Assembly: GCF_001689125.2 (NCBI RefSeq)
Contig: NZ_CP015405.2
Location: forward strand, 711,001-775,000
Length of the DNA stretch: 64,000 nucleotides
Source: Blautia pseudococcoides
Lineage (GTDB): Bacteria > Bacillota > Clostridia > Lachnospirales > Lachnospiraceae
Direction: 5' to 3'
The position numbers and the translations under genes are program-made. The notes beneath the pieces are model-generated. The model saw nothing but the letters and a program-made list of their open reading frames with translations. It was not told the origin of the DNA and did not search any database. Positions 35,918-45,900 of the stretch are shown here, in pieces (within the stretch, counting starts at the first letter, position 1; each line of letters opens with the position of its first letter).

Positions 35918-36976
35918 ATGCATATGGACACTCTGACTGCCAGACCAAAAGTATTAAAACAGGCAAATCTTTCCCTCATACGGAAAGTTCTGAAAGCAAA
36001 AGGAACTGCCACCAGGGCAGAGATTGCCTATGAGACAAAGATCAGTTCCACCACAGTCCGCTCCCTGTTGTCTGAAATGATGCAGAACGGAGAAATTGAG
36101 AGTATTGGATACGATGAGTCCAGCGGAGGAAGAAAAGCGGAGCGCTATGGATTCAGGCCCCATCGGTATTACGGTGCAGCTTTCTGTATCACAGGAGACC
36201 AGATCTACGGTTTGTTGATCAATGTCTGCGGCGAGATCGTGGAAAAAACAAGGCTGGAGGCGGCCAACGGTGATTTTGAGAGCGCCGTCACCGCCTGGCT
36301 GGATGAGCAGGTCAAAAAAAGAGAACTCAAGTCCATAGGCATTGGCGTGCCCGGTGCAGTGGAAGGGGGAGGGTACTGGAGAACCAATGAGACTGACGGG
36401 AAATTATATAAAATAAATATAGGTGACAACCTTGAAAAACGGTACAAAATACCGGTAGTGCTGGAAAATGACTTAAATGCCACTGCCTTCGGATTCGGGC
36501 GGTGTTACGCAAAAGAGTTTCTATGTGAGAATCCGAATAACGTGAATATGGCATTTCTCTATTTTGAAAAGGGCTGTGTAAGCGCGGGCTTTATCTCAGG
36601 GGGCAGGGTTGTCCGCGGAAATAATAATTTTGCCGGGGAGCTGGGACTGCTGCCCATGGAACACGGAAAGACGCTGGATGCGTGTATGGCAGAACCTATG
36701 GAGGCTGTCAGATATGTCAATCTGGTGGTCCAAGTCATCAGTTTTATCTGCGGAATTCTGAATCCGCAGTATGTGGTCCTTGGCGGTCCCAGTCTGCGGA
36801 AGAACTGTATCGGGCCTGTTGGTGATGGGCTTTCCGCCTTTCTGCCGAAGCATCTTCTGCCTGAGATCCTCTATTCTCCGGATGTGTGGCAGGATTATTT
36901 TGACGGTATGGCAAGTCTTACCGCCGGGAAAATGTTCGACGAGGTACAGTTTATAAAAGAGCAGCCATGTTTATGA
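35918..36976 (+). CDS. ROK-family transcriptional regulator
   Basis: 352 residues. N-terminal winged helix (LIRKVLKAKGTATRAEIAYE, ISSTTVRSLLSEM) and a ROK sugar-kinase-like domain (GIGVPGAVEGG, ENDLNATAFGFG, GELGLLPMEHG). The CxCGxxGC zinc motif usual for NagC/XylR-type ROK regulators is missing after GELGLLPMEHG, as in some divergent repressors. It likely senses a sugar and controls neighbouring carbohydrate genes. A TTGACA box lies at 35844-35849; the ribosome site is weak. Its stop overlaps the start of a small membrane protein gene. Confidence 0.87.
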   Translation: MHMDTLTARPKVLKQANLSLIRKVLKAKGTATRAEIAYETKISSTTVRSLLSEMMQNGEIESIGYDESSGGRKAERYGFRPHRYYGAAFCITGDQIYGLLINVCGEIVEKTRLEAANGDFESAVTAWLDEQVKKRELKSIGIGVPGAVEGGGYWRTNETDGKLYKINIGDNLEKRYKIPVVLENDLNATAFGFGRCYAKEFLCENPNNVNMAFLYFEKGCVSAGFISGGRVVRGNNNFAGELGLLPMEHGKTLDACMAEPMEAVRYVNLVVQVISFICGILNPQYVVLGGPSLRKNCIGPVGDGLSAFLPKHLLPEILYSPDVWQDYFDGMASLTAGKMFDEVQFIKEQPCL

Positions 36977-37197
36977 GTAAGAGAAAGAAAATCCTCCATA
37001 CCAGGCCGATTTTGGGGCCAATGATCGGTGGGGCCGTAAAAGGCATTCAGGAGTCAGGTGATGCCGTGAGATCTGCTGCCGCTATGAACGGGATACGTGG
37101 TCTGTATCTGATATCCACAGCGGGTATTTTGCTTCTGCAGGTGATTTATCATCACCTGCAGGGAAAAAGGGAGGTGTGTGTCCATGTCAAAGGTTGA
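36973..37197 (+). CDS. small membrane protein of unknown function
   Basis: 74 residues. Starts by an ATGA overlap with the ROK gene and ends 14 bases inside the PHP gene, so it is translationally linked to both. The N-terminus is basic (MSKRKKILHTRP) and there is one probable membrane helix (GLYLISTAGILLLQVIYHH). I recognise no family. The tight packing is the main argument that it is real. Confidence 0.5.
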   Translation: MSKRKKILHTRPILGPMIGGAVKGIQESGDAVRSAAAMNGIRGLYLISTAGILLLQVIYHHLQGKREVCVHVKG

Positions 37198-38083
37198 TTT
37201 CCATATCCATACCAAGTTCAGTGATGACGGAGAATTTTCTCCAGGAGAGATTGTCAGACAGTGTGAGGCCGAAGGGATGGAGTGGATTGCCGTTACAGAC
37301 CATAATTCTGTCCGCGGCGTGCCAAAAGCTATGGAGGAGGCTGTTTCTGTCCGTGTCATATCCGGTGTGGAGCTGGACTGTGTGTACAGGGGGCATAATT
37401 TTCACCTTTTGGGATATGGCATTAATGCGTCCCGGGAGGAATTTTGGGAGATAGAACAGGATATCCTCAGCCAGGAGAGAAGGGCAGCAGAGGAAAAAAT
37501 CAGGCTGTTTTCAAAGGCGTCCGGCATTTATGTTGATGCAGATAAAATTCTTGCAGAATCAGAGAGTGGTGTTGTGACAGGAGAGCAGATCGCTGCTTAT
37601 GTCCTGGGCCGGGAGGACGCAGAGAGAGATGAGAGACTGGTGCCTTATCTTCCCGGCGGACAGAAAAGTGATATGCCCAATGTGCGGTTCTACTGGGATT
37701 TTTTCTCCAAAGGAAAGCCTGCCTATGTGGAAATCTCTTATCTTTCCCTTCCAGATGCTGCATCTCTGATACACAGCGCCGGCGGCATGGCGGTTCTTGC
37801 ACATCCGGGCCAGAATCTGAAAGGGGATGATGAACTGTTGGATAGAATAATAGAGGAGAAGATTGACGGGATTGAGGCATTTTCTTCTTATCACAGCAGG
37901 GCAGAAGCGGCGCATTATCTGGAAGCTGCCATACAGGGTGGTCTTCTTGCTACCTGCGGCAGTGATTTTCATGGCAGACATAAGCCAAATATCAGGCTGG
38001 GAGGTCACAACGCCCTGTGGAGTGACGAAAAACTCCTGTCAGAAATGAAAAAAAGCCCCTTACTGAGGCAGCCTGTTCTATAA
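37184..38083 (+). CDS. PHP-domain metal-dependent phosphoesterase
   Basis: 299 residues. PHP motifs in order: VDFHIHTKFSDDG, WIAVTDHNSV, ISGVELDC, AVLAHPG, and CGSDFHG. The histidines and aspartates bind two or three metal ions. Relatives hydrolyse phosphoesters such as 3',5'-nucleoside bisphosphates (YciV/TrpH group); the exact substrate is open. AAGGGAGGTG lies eight bases before ATG 37184. The operon with a ROK regulator gives little hint of its role. Confidence 0.88.
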   Translation: MSKVDFHIHTKFSDDGEFSPGEIVRQCEAEGMEWIAVTDHNSVRGVPKAMEEAVSVRVISGVELDCVYRGHNFHLLGYGINASREEFWEIEQDILSQERRAAEEKIRLFSKASGIYVDADKILAESESGVVTGEQIAAYVLGREDAERDERLVPYLPGGQKSDMPNVRFYWDFFSKGKPAYVEISYLSLPDAASLIHSAGGMAVLAHPGQNLKGDDELLDRIIEEKIDGIEAFSSYHSRAEAAHYLEAAIQGGLLATCGSDFHGRHKPNIRLGGHNALWSDEKLLSEMKKSPLLRQPVL

Positions 38084-38097
38084 AAGAACAGGCTGCC
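38067..38097. terminator. long hairpin between convergent PHP and GH120 genes
   Basis: GGCAGCCTGTTCT and AGAACAGGCTGCC form a perfect 13-bp stem with a TAAAA-type loop, spanning the PHP stop codon. There is no T run on either side, so termination is likely but not certain. Confidence 0.5.
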
Positions 38098-38117
38098 CGG
38101 TCAGGAGCGGGAATTGC

Positions 38118-40127
38118 TTATAATACATCCTCTGCTTCACATCCGCAGGCAAAAGGTCCTGCAAGAGGCATCATATCACGTTTTTTACCAAAATAATCCT
38201 GGTCAAACACAATAGGAGTTCCGTCAGGCGCTTCAAATTTCTGTTCCGGCTCAAAAGCCTCTCCCAGCAATTCCGTGCTCACAAACGGGGTCTCAAATTT
38301 TGGCAGGAATTCATACAGATTCGTCTCCAGGCGGTATTCGCCGCCTTCTTCTTTCAATTCCAGTGTGATCTTGTTTTCCTCATCCACTTTATAATTTTCC
38401 TCTGCATCACACGGTTTAGCGCCATTAAAGTATACATTGCCTCCGGTGTAGATGGGAAGATGGTCATAATAGATGTCTTTGTTGTCGTGGTCCACAGCAG
38501 TCTCTGCGTTGAAACGACCAAAGTATGTCTCTGCCGTGGGATATCCGTCGTACGGTTTCGTACCGCAGATAAACTGGTATTTATCCATGGTTCCCATGCC
38601 TTCAGCCTCTGCATAGGCAGCCAGGTCCCGGCGGATATCCTTCTGTACAAATATGTTGTTGTAGAAGCGTGCATCACCGTGGAGGATGGTCATGAAACCG
38701 GCAACCTCTGTGCGGTGGGGAACGTGGTATGGTGTATATCTTGGGGTAGGCAGATATTGTCCGCCGTTATCCACTCCGGCGCCTACCCAGGTAAAGGAGC
38801 CTGCGATCAGGTTGTGCACAAGAGCAGTGCCCTGTGTGCTGATGCGGCATGCGCAGTCGGACAGGAGCAGGTTGTTGTCAACCAGTGTGGGACCATGGGA
38901 AACCTCAATAAAAATGTCCTCAGCCAGAGCCAGCCCATTGGCGATCTCCGTACCTTTTGGCGGAACATTGTCGTGGAACAGGTTTTGTGTGACACGGGTT
39001 CCCTGTGCCTGCCAGTCAAGCCACAGACCACGGGTGCAGTGGTGGAAATGGTTGCGGCGGATGATCACATCAATGGCAGCATGCATTTTGATACCGCCGA
39101 TTTCCGCACCGGCCAGGTCCTGTTTGTTATTGATATGGTGAATATGGTTGTCCTCTATGACAGAGAACACACCGCCTAAATGTCCTACAATACCGGTCTG
39201 CCCACAGTCGTGGATGTTACAGCGGCGGACTGTGTGAGAGCCGATGTTCTCTTTGGTCCAACCCTCTGTCTGTGCCTGGCAGATAGCATCACGTTCTGTC
39301 TGGGTGCCGTCTTTATAGAATTTGGTGGTCCACTTGTTTTCATTGTTGGGCTGCAGATATTTTCCAAGGGAAATACCGGAGCATTTGGAATCAGAGACTT
39401 CACAGTCCTCGATGATCCAGCCTTTTGACCAGTGAGGGCCGATCATGCCTTCCTGGTAAGCAGTGGGCGGTGCCCAGGTAGTAGCTGCCTGTTTTACGGT
39501 AAATCCGGACAGGGTGATGTGATTTACACCTGTCTTATCCGGATAGAAACAGTTCCGGCGCACATTGATCTCTACAGTTTCCTCATTAGGGTCAGCGCCC
39601 TGGAAATTGGCGTAGATCACCGTGAAGGCACCGTCCTGTTCGGTATACCATTTGTAGAGGGTAAAATCCGGGTCCCAGGAGCCTTTGTATACTGTTGGGT
39701 TTGCCACGTCTTCCAGAGAAAATGTCTCGTACATGGATTTGCCGTTTATGTACACTTCTCCGGTATGGACTGGTTCCAGAGCGCGGTACCAGTCACCGGC
39801 GATCACTGTGGTGTAGGGATTGTAGCTGCCGAAGATTCCATTAGGGATGCGGGCCATCCATACATTGCCTTGGTACTGCGTCCAGTTTTTTACAGGTTCC
39901 GCGCCGGTTATGACAGCGGCCATCGGCTCCTCAGAGCGGTATACAATGCGGTTCTGGTCATCGGTACCGCCGTTTGCCGGATTTACATATTCCCGGTAGA
40001 TACCGGGAGCTACCAGAACTTCATCGCCTGCACAAGCGATTTTAGCTGCCTCGCTGATGGTCTGGAACGGTTTTTCTTTTGTACCGCATCCGTTTCTCGG
40101 AGCATTTGCGGCTACATAATAAATCAT
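38118..40127 (-). CDS. GH120 beta-xylosidase (right-handed beta-helix)
   Basis: 669 residues, no signal peptide. The sequence follows the Thermoanaerobacterium saccharolyticum XylC pattern throughout: YANFQGADPNEE, GPHWSKGWIIEDCEVSD, HDCGQTGIVGHLGGVFS and GGIKMHAAIDVIIRRNHFHH. The nucleophile is Asp371 in GLWLDWQAQGTR and the acid/base Glu408 in FIEVSHGP, matching Asp382 and Glu405 of XylC. It releases xylose from xylo-oligosaccharides in the cytosol. AAGGAGG lies nine bases before the ATG. Divergent from an AraC-type regulator, which probably controls it. Confidence 0.93.
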   Translation of the reverse strand: MIYYVAANAPRNGCGTKEKPFQTISEAAKIACAGDEVLVAPGIYREYVNPANGGTDDQNRIVYRSEEPMAAVITGAEPVKNWTQYQGNVWMARIPNGIFGSYNPYTTVIAGDWYRALEPVHTGEVYINGKSMYETFSLEDVANPTVYKGSWDPDFTLYKWYTEQDGAFTVIYANFQGADPNEETVEINVRRNCFYPDKTGVNHITLSGFTVKQAATTWAPPTAYQEGMIGPHWSKGWIIEDCEVSDSKCSGISLGKYLQPNNENKWTTKFYKDGTQTERDAICQAQTEGWTKENIGSHTVRRCNIHDCGQTGIVGHLGGVFSVIEDNHIHHINNKQDLAGAEIGGIKMHAAIDVIIRRNHFHHCTRGLWLDWQAQGTRVTQNLFHDNVPPKGTEIANGLALAEDIFIEVSHGPTLVDNNLLLSDCACRISTQGTALVHNLIAGSFTWVGAGVDNGGQYLPTPRYTPYHVPHRTEVAGFMTILHGDARFYNNIFVQKDIRRDLAAYAEAEGMGTMDKYQFICGTKPYDGYPTAETYFGRFNAETAVDHDNKDIYYDHLPIYTGGNVYFNGAKPCDAEENYKVDEENKITLELKEEGGEYRLETNLYEFLPKFETPFVSTELLGEAFEPEQKFEAPDGTPIVFDQDYFGKKRDMMPLAGPFACGCEAEDVL

Positions 40128-40166
40128 AGGTGTATCCTCCTTTGATCGTGTTAAGCGTATTTTCTA

Positions 40167-40196
40167 TTGACCTTTTTGGTCTCGCAATAATATAAT
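40167..40196 (+). promoter_or_regulatory. promoter of the AraC-type regulator in the divergent GH120 region
   Basis: TTGACC (40167-40172), 18-bp spacer, TATAAT (40191-40196). GACC-ttttt-GGTC (40169-40181) is an inverted repeat that overlaps the -35 box. A/T-rich boxes facing the GH120 gene overlap the same region. Confidence 0.5.
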
Positions 40197-40273
40197 TATA
40201 CTGTGGATTTAGGTATATAAAAATAATCATACTGCCTGAAAATATAAAAATCCTGCCATTTACGGAGGGGCCT

Positions 40274-41206
40274 ATGGTACAATTTAGAAAATTTGATATA
40301 GACGGAAGAAAAAAAGAGAAAATCGTGTTTCAAAACCAGATGCTTCACTATGGATTGTATGTGCCAAGGCCGGAGGCGTATTTCTTTGGGGATATTCCCT
40401 GGCATTGGCATGATGAATTTGAGTTCGGGCATATTTTAGGGGGAAGTATGCAGTATAAAACCAATCATCACGAATTTATACTGCATGAAGGAGACGGGAT
40501 ATTTATCAATTCCGGTGTCCTGCATTATCTTCATCCCCTAAAGCCTGTGGAGGATGTGAGACTGCAGTCCCAGTTCTTTGACCGGTCTTTTCTGGCGGGT
40601 GCTTCCGGAAGTATACTGGACATTAAGTACATTGCTCCGGTGCTGGAACAGAGACAGCTTGATGCAGTGCCGCTTTACTGTTCTGATGCGGGGAGCGCCA
40701 GATTTCTGGAAAAAATGAGAGAAGGCGCAGAGCTGAGCATCAAAGGGGAGCGTTTTTTTGAACTGCGCCTAAGAAGTCTTTTTTCAGAACTCTGGGAGAT
40801 TGTGTATTCCTGGGCTATGGATGAGAATAAGAAGGGAACAGGGTACAATACCCTGGAGGACGAACGGATCAAACAGATGCTATCCTATATCCAGGAACAT
40901 TACAATGAGAAGATAACAGTAGAGGACATTGCGTCCAGTATACATATCAGCCAGCGGGAGTGCTACCGTCTGTTCCAGACAAGTCTTGGGGAGACACCTG
41001 GGGAATTTATGGTTTCCCTGCGCCTTCAGAAGGCGCAGGAGCTTCTGCGCTATACGGATAAAAGTGTCCTGGAGGTTGCTGTGGAGACCGGCTTTGGGAC
41101 CAGCAGCTACTTTGGGAAAATTTTTAAGCAGTATCACCATATAACGCCGAAACAGTACAAAAAGCTCAATGTTGACAAGAGTGACCGACCGGTACAGGAT
41201 ACTTGA
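40274..41206 (+). CDS. AraC-family regulator with N-terminal cupin
   Basis: 310 residues. Cupin-type sugar-binding domain (IPWHWHDEFEFGHIL, GDGIFINSGVLHYL) followed by the two helix-turn-helix units (ITVEDIASSIHISQRECYRL; VLEVAVETGFGTSSYFGKIF, then ITPKQYKKL). GGAGGGG lies before the ATG. Divergent from the GH120 beta-xylosidase, so control of xylo-oligosaccharide use is the likely role. Confidence 0.88.
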   Translation: MVQFRKFDIDGRKKEKIVFQNQMLHYGLYVPRPEAYFFGDIPWHWHDEFEFGHILGGSMQYKTNHHEFILHEGDGIFINSGVLHYLHPLKPVEDVRLQSQFFDRSFLAGASGSILDIKYIAPVLEQRQLDAVPLYCSDAGSARFLEKMREGAELSIKGERFFELRLRSLFSELWEIVYSWAMDENKKGTGYNTLEDERIKQMLSYIQEHYNEKITVEDIASSIHISQRECYRLFQTSLGETPGEFMVSLRLQKAQELLRYTDKSVLEVAVETGFGTSSYFGKIFKQYHHITPKQYKKLNVDKSDRPVQDT

Positions 41207-41221
41207 TCAGCCGTATGTTTC

Positions 41222-42607
41222 TCATGCTGGCAGTTCCCCGTCCGCAGGCATCCGCTTTATCTCTTTCCGGACCAGAAGAACAGCCAGAATACCGGCAGCC
41301 CCATCCGCGATAGGACCTGCATACATGACTCCGTCAATTCCCATAAAGAGCGGGAAGATCAGGATCAGCGGAATCAGAAACAGGATCTGCCTGGTCATGG
41401 AGAGCACAATACCCCTGGCAGCTTTGCCGATGGAGGTAAAAAAGTTTGCTGTCACCGGCTGTAAGCCGTTTAAAAAAGTGCAGAACATAAAAATGCGGAA
41501 ATACTTCTGGGCAAATTGATAATAGAGTTTATCTCCGGAACCGAAAAGTCCCACTATCTGCCGGGGGAAAAGCTGGAAACATAGAAAGGCGGCAACAGCC
41601 AGTATAGTTGCAGTTCCGGCAGCACACAGATAGGTCTTTTTTACACGGGTATAGTTTTTTGCTCCGTAATTGAACCCCACAATAGGCTGGGACCCTTGTG
41701 CGATCCCAATGACAATGGACAGAAACACCATGTTTACTTTGGCCACAATCCCTACCACAGCCAGAGGAATGTCGCTTCCGTAAACGGAATGTGAACCAAA
41801 GTGGCGCAGGACATTGTTCATGGTTATCTGTACCACAGTGAGCGCCAGCTGGTTGAAGCAGGAGGCCATTCCAAGGGAGGCGATGGCCTGCACACAGGAC
41901 ATCCTGGGAATGAGAGTCTTCAGCTTCAAATGTACGGTCTTATACTGCGGAAGATAGAAGAGGACCATACAGGCTGAAAAAACCTGACCGATCACGGTTG
42001 CCCATGCAGCACCGGCGATCCCCCAGCCAAAGGTAAAGATAAACAGAGGATCCAGCACTGTGTTGATCAGTGCCCCGGAGACCATGGAGATCATGGAATA
42101 TGTGGGACTGCCGTCTGCCCGGATTAAATGATTGCCTCCGGTTGTCAGCATAAAAAAGGGGATACCCCAGGTAGTGATTCCCACATAAGTCATGGCATAA
42201 GGCAGAACCTTGGGGGTAGCTCCGAAGGCCAGAATCAGCGGTTTCAAAAACAGGCGGATAATGATTATCAGGACAATGCCGCACAGTATCAGACTGCCAA
42301 ACCCGGCGCCTGCAATATGCTTTGCTTTTTCTTCATGCTTGCGGCCAAGTTCCAGATTAAAGTTGGATGCCCCTCCGATTCCTATAAGGAGAGCGATCGC
42401 CGTGGTTATGGTGGTGATAGGGAAAGCCACATTGGTCGCGGCGTTTCCGTACATACCGACACCCTGTCCGATGAAGATCTGGTCCACAATGTTATACAGT
42501 GCATTTACCAGCATACTGATAATGGCCGGCACTGCGAATTTGGGCAGTAATTTACCAATGGGACTGCATCCCAAAGGGTTTTCCTTTATCTGTTGTGTGT
42601 TCTCCAT
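41222..42607 (-). CDS. MATE-family efflux transporter
   Basis: 461 residues, twelve membrane helices in two MatE halves (LVNALYNIVDQIFIGQGVG; GIAQGSQPIVGFNYGAKNY). MATE pumps export drugs or metabolites using H+ or Na+. The protein belongs to the clostridial branch near DinF/NorM. Its stop nearly meets that of the AraC gene (15 bp apart, convergent). A GGATGGAG site precedes the start. Confidence 0.9.
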   Translation of the reverse strand: MENTQQIKENPLGCSPIGKLLPKFAVPAIISMLVNALYNIVDQIFIGQGVGMYGNAATNVAFPITTITTAIALLIGIGGASNFNLELGRKHEEKAKHIAGAGFGSLILCGIVLIIIIRLFLKPLILAFGATPKVLPYAMTYVGITTWGIPFFMLTTGGNHLIRADGSPTYSMISMVSGALINTVLDPLFIFTFGWGIAGAAWATVIGQVFSACMVLFYLPQYKTVHLKLKTLIPRMSCVQAIASLGMASCFNQLALTVVQITMNNVLRHFGSHSVYGSDIPLAVVGIVAKVNMVFLSIVIGIAQGSQPIVGFNYGAKNYTRVKKTYLCAAGTATILAVAAFLCFQLFPRQIVGLFGSGDKLYYQFAQKYFRIFMFCTFLNGLQPVTANFFTSIGKAARGIVLSMTRQILFLIPLILIFPLFMGIDGVMYAGPIADGAAGILAVLLVRKEIKRMPADGELPA

Positions 42608-42701
42608 AAAATAACTCCATCCTTTCTGGTTTTATTTTAAGCGATTTTGAGGAAAAATCCAATATTAAATTTAAAAAAGGGGTTATATTGCATAAAGAAG
42701 C

Positions 42702-42731
42702 TTGACAAGAAATTGCGTGGGATAGTATAAT
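42702..42731 (+). promoter_or_regulatory. strong sigma-A promoter of the GH43 surface protein gene
   Basis: Consensus TTGACA (42702-42707), 18-bp spacer, consensus TATAAT (42726-42731). The start would be near 42738, leaving a ~200-nt leader. The 328-bp gap (42608-42935) also holds two operators (next entries). Confidence 0.75.
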
Positions 42732-42737
42732 TTTATA

Positions 42738-42751
42738 TGAAATGGGTTTCA
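42738..42751 (+). promoter_or_regulatory. operator 1 (LacI/CcpA-type half palindrome) over the transcription start
   Basis: TGAAATGGGTTTCA: arms TGAAA/TTTCA with a centre one base off the CG core of LacI-family sites. It sits on the expected +1, where a bound repressor would block initiation. Confidence 0.55.
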
Positions 42752-42825
42752 AAAATAATTCGGAAATAAAATGCAGAAATACCAGGTAATATCTTATAAA
42801 TTCTTATAATATTTTGTGTAAATAA

Positions 42826-42839
42826 TGAAACCGATTTCA
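42826..42839 (+). promoter_or_regulatory. operator 2, a perfect match to the catabolite-responsive element consensus
   Basis: TGAAACCGATTTCA fits TGWNANCGNTNWCA at every position and shares its arms with operator 1, 88 bp upstream centre to centre. Could bind CcpA or a LacI-family repressor; no such gene is in the window. Confidence 0.65.
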
Positions 42840-42935
42840 TATGGACATATCCCATATTGTACATAGCAAGTGATCATCCGGTCATCTGAGGCCTTGGGAC
42901 AGGATGTGCTTGAATAAATTTTTAAGGAGGAAGTT

Positions 42936-45900
42936 ATGGAACAGACAAAGGCGAAGAGAAAGCGGCACTCAAAATTCCTGAGTGCCCTGCTGGCGGTCTG
43001 TGTAGTATTCTCAGGCGGCGGAATGACAGTTCCGGTGCAGGCGGATGCAGAACAGACGGAGCAGAACACCATTGTGAACGGGGCATTGTGGTATGATGAC
43101 CGTGGAGAGAACATTCAGGGGCACGGCGGCAATATCCTGGAGTATGAGGGCAGATATTACTGGGTAGGGGAGTACAAGGAGAACGCCAATTTCAGCGGCA
43201 TTGCCCTTTATTCATCCTCAGACCTGGCAGACTGGAAATTTGAGAACATGATTCTGACACCGGATACGCCGGATGATGACGGTACCATAGGCTTCTGTAC
43301 CATAGAGCGTCCGAAACTGATTTTTAATGGCTCGGAATTTGTACTGTGGGCACATTGGGAAAACGGCAAAGATTATGGCGAATCAAAATTGATCGTAGCC
43401 AAATGTGATACGGTCAACGGTGATTACGAATTTGTAAACCGCTTCAATCCCAAGTCCAAAACGTATAATGCGGAGACCGGTGAATATGAGATAACTACCA
43501 ACCGTTCCCTGGATATGACTATTTACAATGATACGGAAACCGATGCGGATGGAACGGTACATAACCAGGCGTATCTGATTTCCGCCAATGGTCATAATAT
43601 GGCACTCTATAAGCTGACCCAGGATTGTATGGATGTAATTCCTGAGGAGAGTTACCAGTTCTGGATCGGAGCAGGAAGGGAGGCCCCTGCCCTTGTAAAA
43701 TCCGCCGATTATTACGTGCTGGTGACTTCAGGCCAGTCCGGCTGGTATCCCAATCAGTCCATGTACGGGTATACAAAAGATATCACAGATCCCAACGGAT
43801 GGACACCGGCAGATGAACTGAAAACCATTGGAAACAATTCAACCTTTTACAGTCAGCCAACCAATATCGCCTCGATTGGAGATGGACAGTACATTTATAT
43901 GGGTGACCGCTGGAATCCCGGTGCGTTGGGAAAATCCACATTCGTATGGCTTCCGCTCAATATAGAAGCCGGGGAGGAGGGGGTTACCGCATCCATGGAT
44001 TATGTGGATGCGTGGTCATTCAATGCAGGAAGCGGCAAAGTTGAGCTTCCGGACAGCGAACTGGTATCACAGGGAAAAACCGTGGAGGCCAGCGTGGCAG
44101 GTAGTGATGCTCATCCGGTAGAACAGGCTGTGGACGGCATTCGTGACACTACCTCAGAATGGGGGAACAGCAACTATTTTGCGCCTGCATCCGTGCCCTT
44201 TTCCTACACTATTGATCTGGAAGAGGTATATGATCTAAATAGATTTGACCTTTCCACACGTCTGTGCAACGGCTCTGAGACTTATTACCAGTACCGTGTG
44301 GAGGGAAGCAATGACAAAGTAAACTGGGAACAGATCTTGGATGAGTCATCCAATACAACTGCCGCCTTTAGAAGCAATCCTGTAAGCGGGTCCTACCGTT
44401 ATGTGAGGCTGGTCGTCGACAATGTGGTCAATGCCCATAATGGCAATGGCGCGGCCTGGGCAGCGGGACTGGTAGAGGTGGAAGTCTATGCCTCTCAAAA
44501 AACGGCTTCCCATAAAGTCCTGGATATTTTATATGAACAGTACAAATCTGTTGAGCAGGGCTATTACACCAGAGCCTCCTATAAAGAATTTCAAAAAGCA
44601 CTGAAGAAAGCAAAAGAAATCCTGGAAAAAGGGGAAGCGGCAGAGTCGGAATACGAAGATGCTGTAAAAGCGTTAAAGACTGCATACGAGGGGTTGAAAA
44701 GGGGTGCCGGGACTCCGGTGAAAGTGACAGGAGCGGTCAGTGACACGGCAACCGCAGCGGGCACACTTCCGGCATTGGCACCTGTAGTGATGGTGGAGAC
44801 ACAGGAAGGTCTGTCTGCAGAGGCAGAGATTGACTGGAATATTTCAAAAGAACAGTTCACCTCCCCTTACAGCACAGTTTCTGTTGAGGGAGTGGTGAGA
44901 AATACGGGTTTGAAAGTAAGCTGCAGTGTGGAAGTGATTCCGGATAACCTGATCTATTTTATTGACTGCGGTACACAGGAAACAGGCTCCGGGGCATTCA
45001 ATGCAGTAGCTGCGTCAGGAACCGTGATGAAGAATCAGGTGTCTGACCAGACCTATTCTGAGGAGAGCGGCTGGGGTATTTTAAGTGGATATGATGGCGC
45101 AAAGACAGGGGAACATGCTGATAAATACACTACCGGATACTATGGAGTCAATGCAGCAGGAAAAGAGAAAGGCTATGCCTACAAATTTACATTAGATGCA
45201 GGGGAATATGATATTACAGTGCAGTCTCATGAGTGGTGGTCAGGCCCGCGTACCAGTAATTTTGAAGCTGTTTATACAACAGCAGCCGGTGAGCCACAGT
45301 CCGTTATGATCGCGGAAGGACTGTCAGTGGGAAATGGCTACAGCCCCAATGCAATAGGCAGCGGCAGGCTCACCCTTGAGGAAAAGACAGAGGTACAGCT
45401 TAATGTCTACGCTTCCACCGATCAAGGGGCAGTCATTACATTTTTGGGTATTGCAAAGTCAGGTGAAAAACCCGACAAGGGAGAACTTATCCGTCTGTAT
45501 GAAGCAAACAAGGACAAAGAATCCGAGAAATATACAGAGGAGAGCTGGCGGGCTTTTCAGGAAGCCCTTGACCAGGCAGACGCAGTCATCAGAAATGAGG
45601 AAGCAGATGCGGAAATGGTGAAGAATGCGAAAAATTCATTGGTAGAGGCTGTACTGAACTTAAGAGCTGATAAATCCGTACACACAGATGTTTTGGAAAC
45701 CTTGATCGGTCTGAATAAGAACAAGAATCCGGAAGATTATACTGCAGAAAGCTGGGCTGCCTTTGCGCAGACACTTTCAGCAGCCGTAAATCTTCTGGAA
45801 CAGGGAGAATACACACAGGTATCTGTGGATGAAGCCGCCAATGCAATTTTGGAGGCAGCAGGAAAGCTGACTGCTTCCACAAAGGCGGATAAAACCGATC

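Noticed and set aside
38118..40127. Assignment of the beta-helix protein to GH141 or pectate lyase
   Set aside because: Motif order, length and both catalytic residues match GH120 XylC closely; pectin-lyase and fucosidase signatures were not seen.
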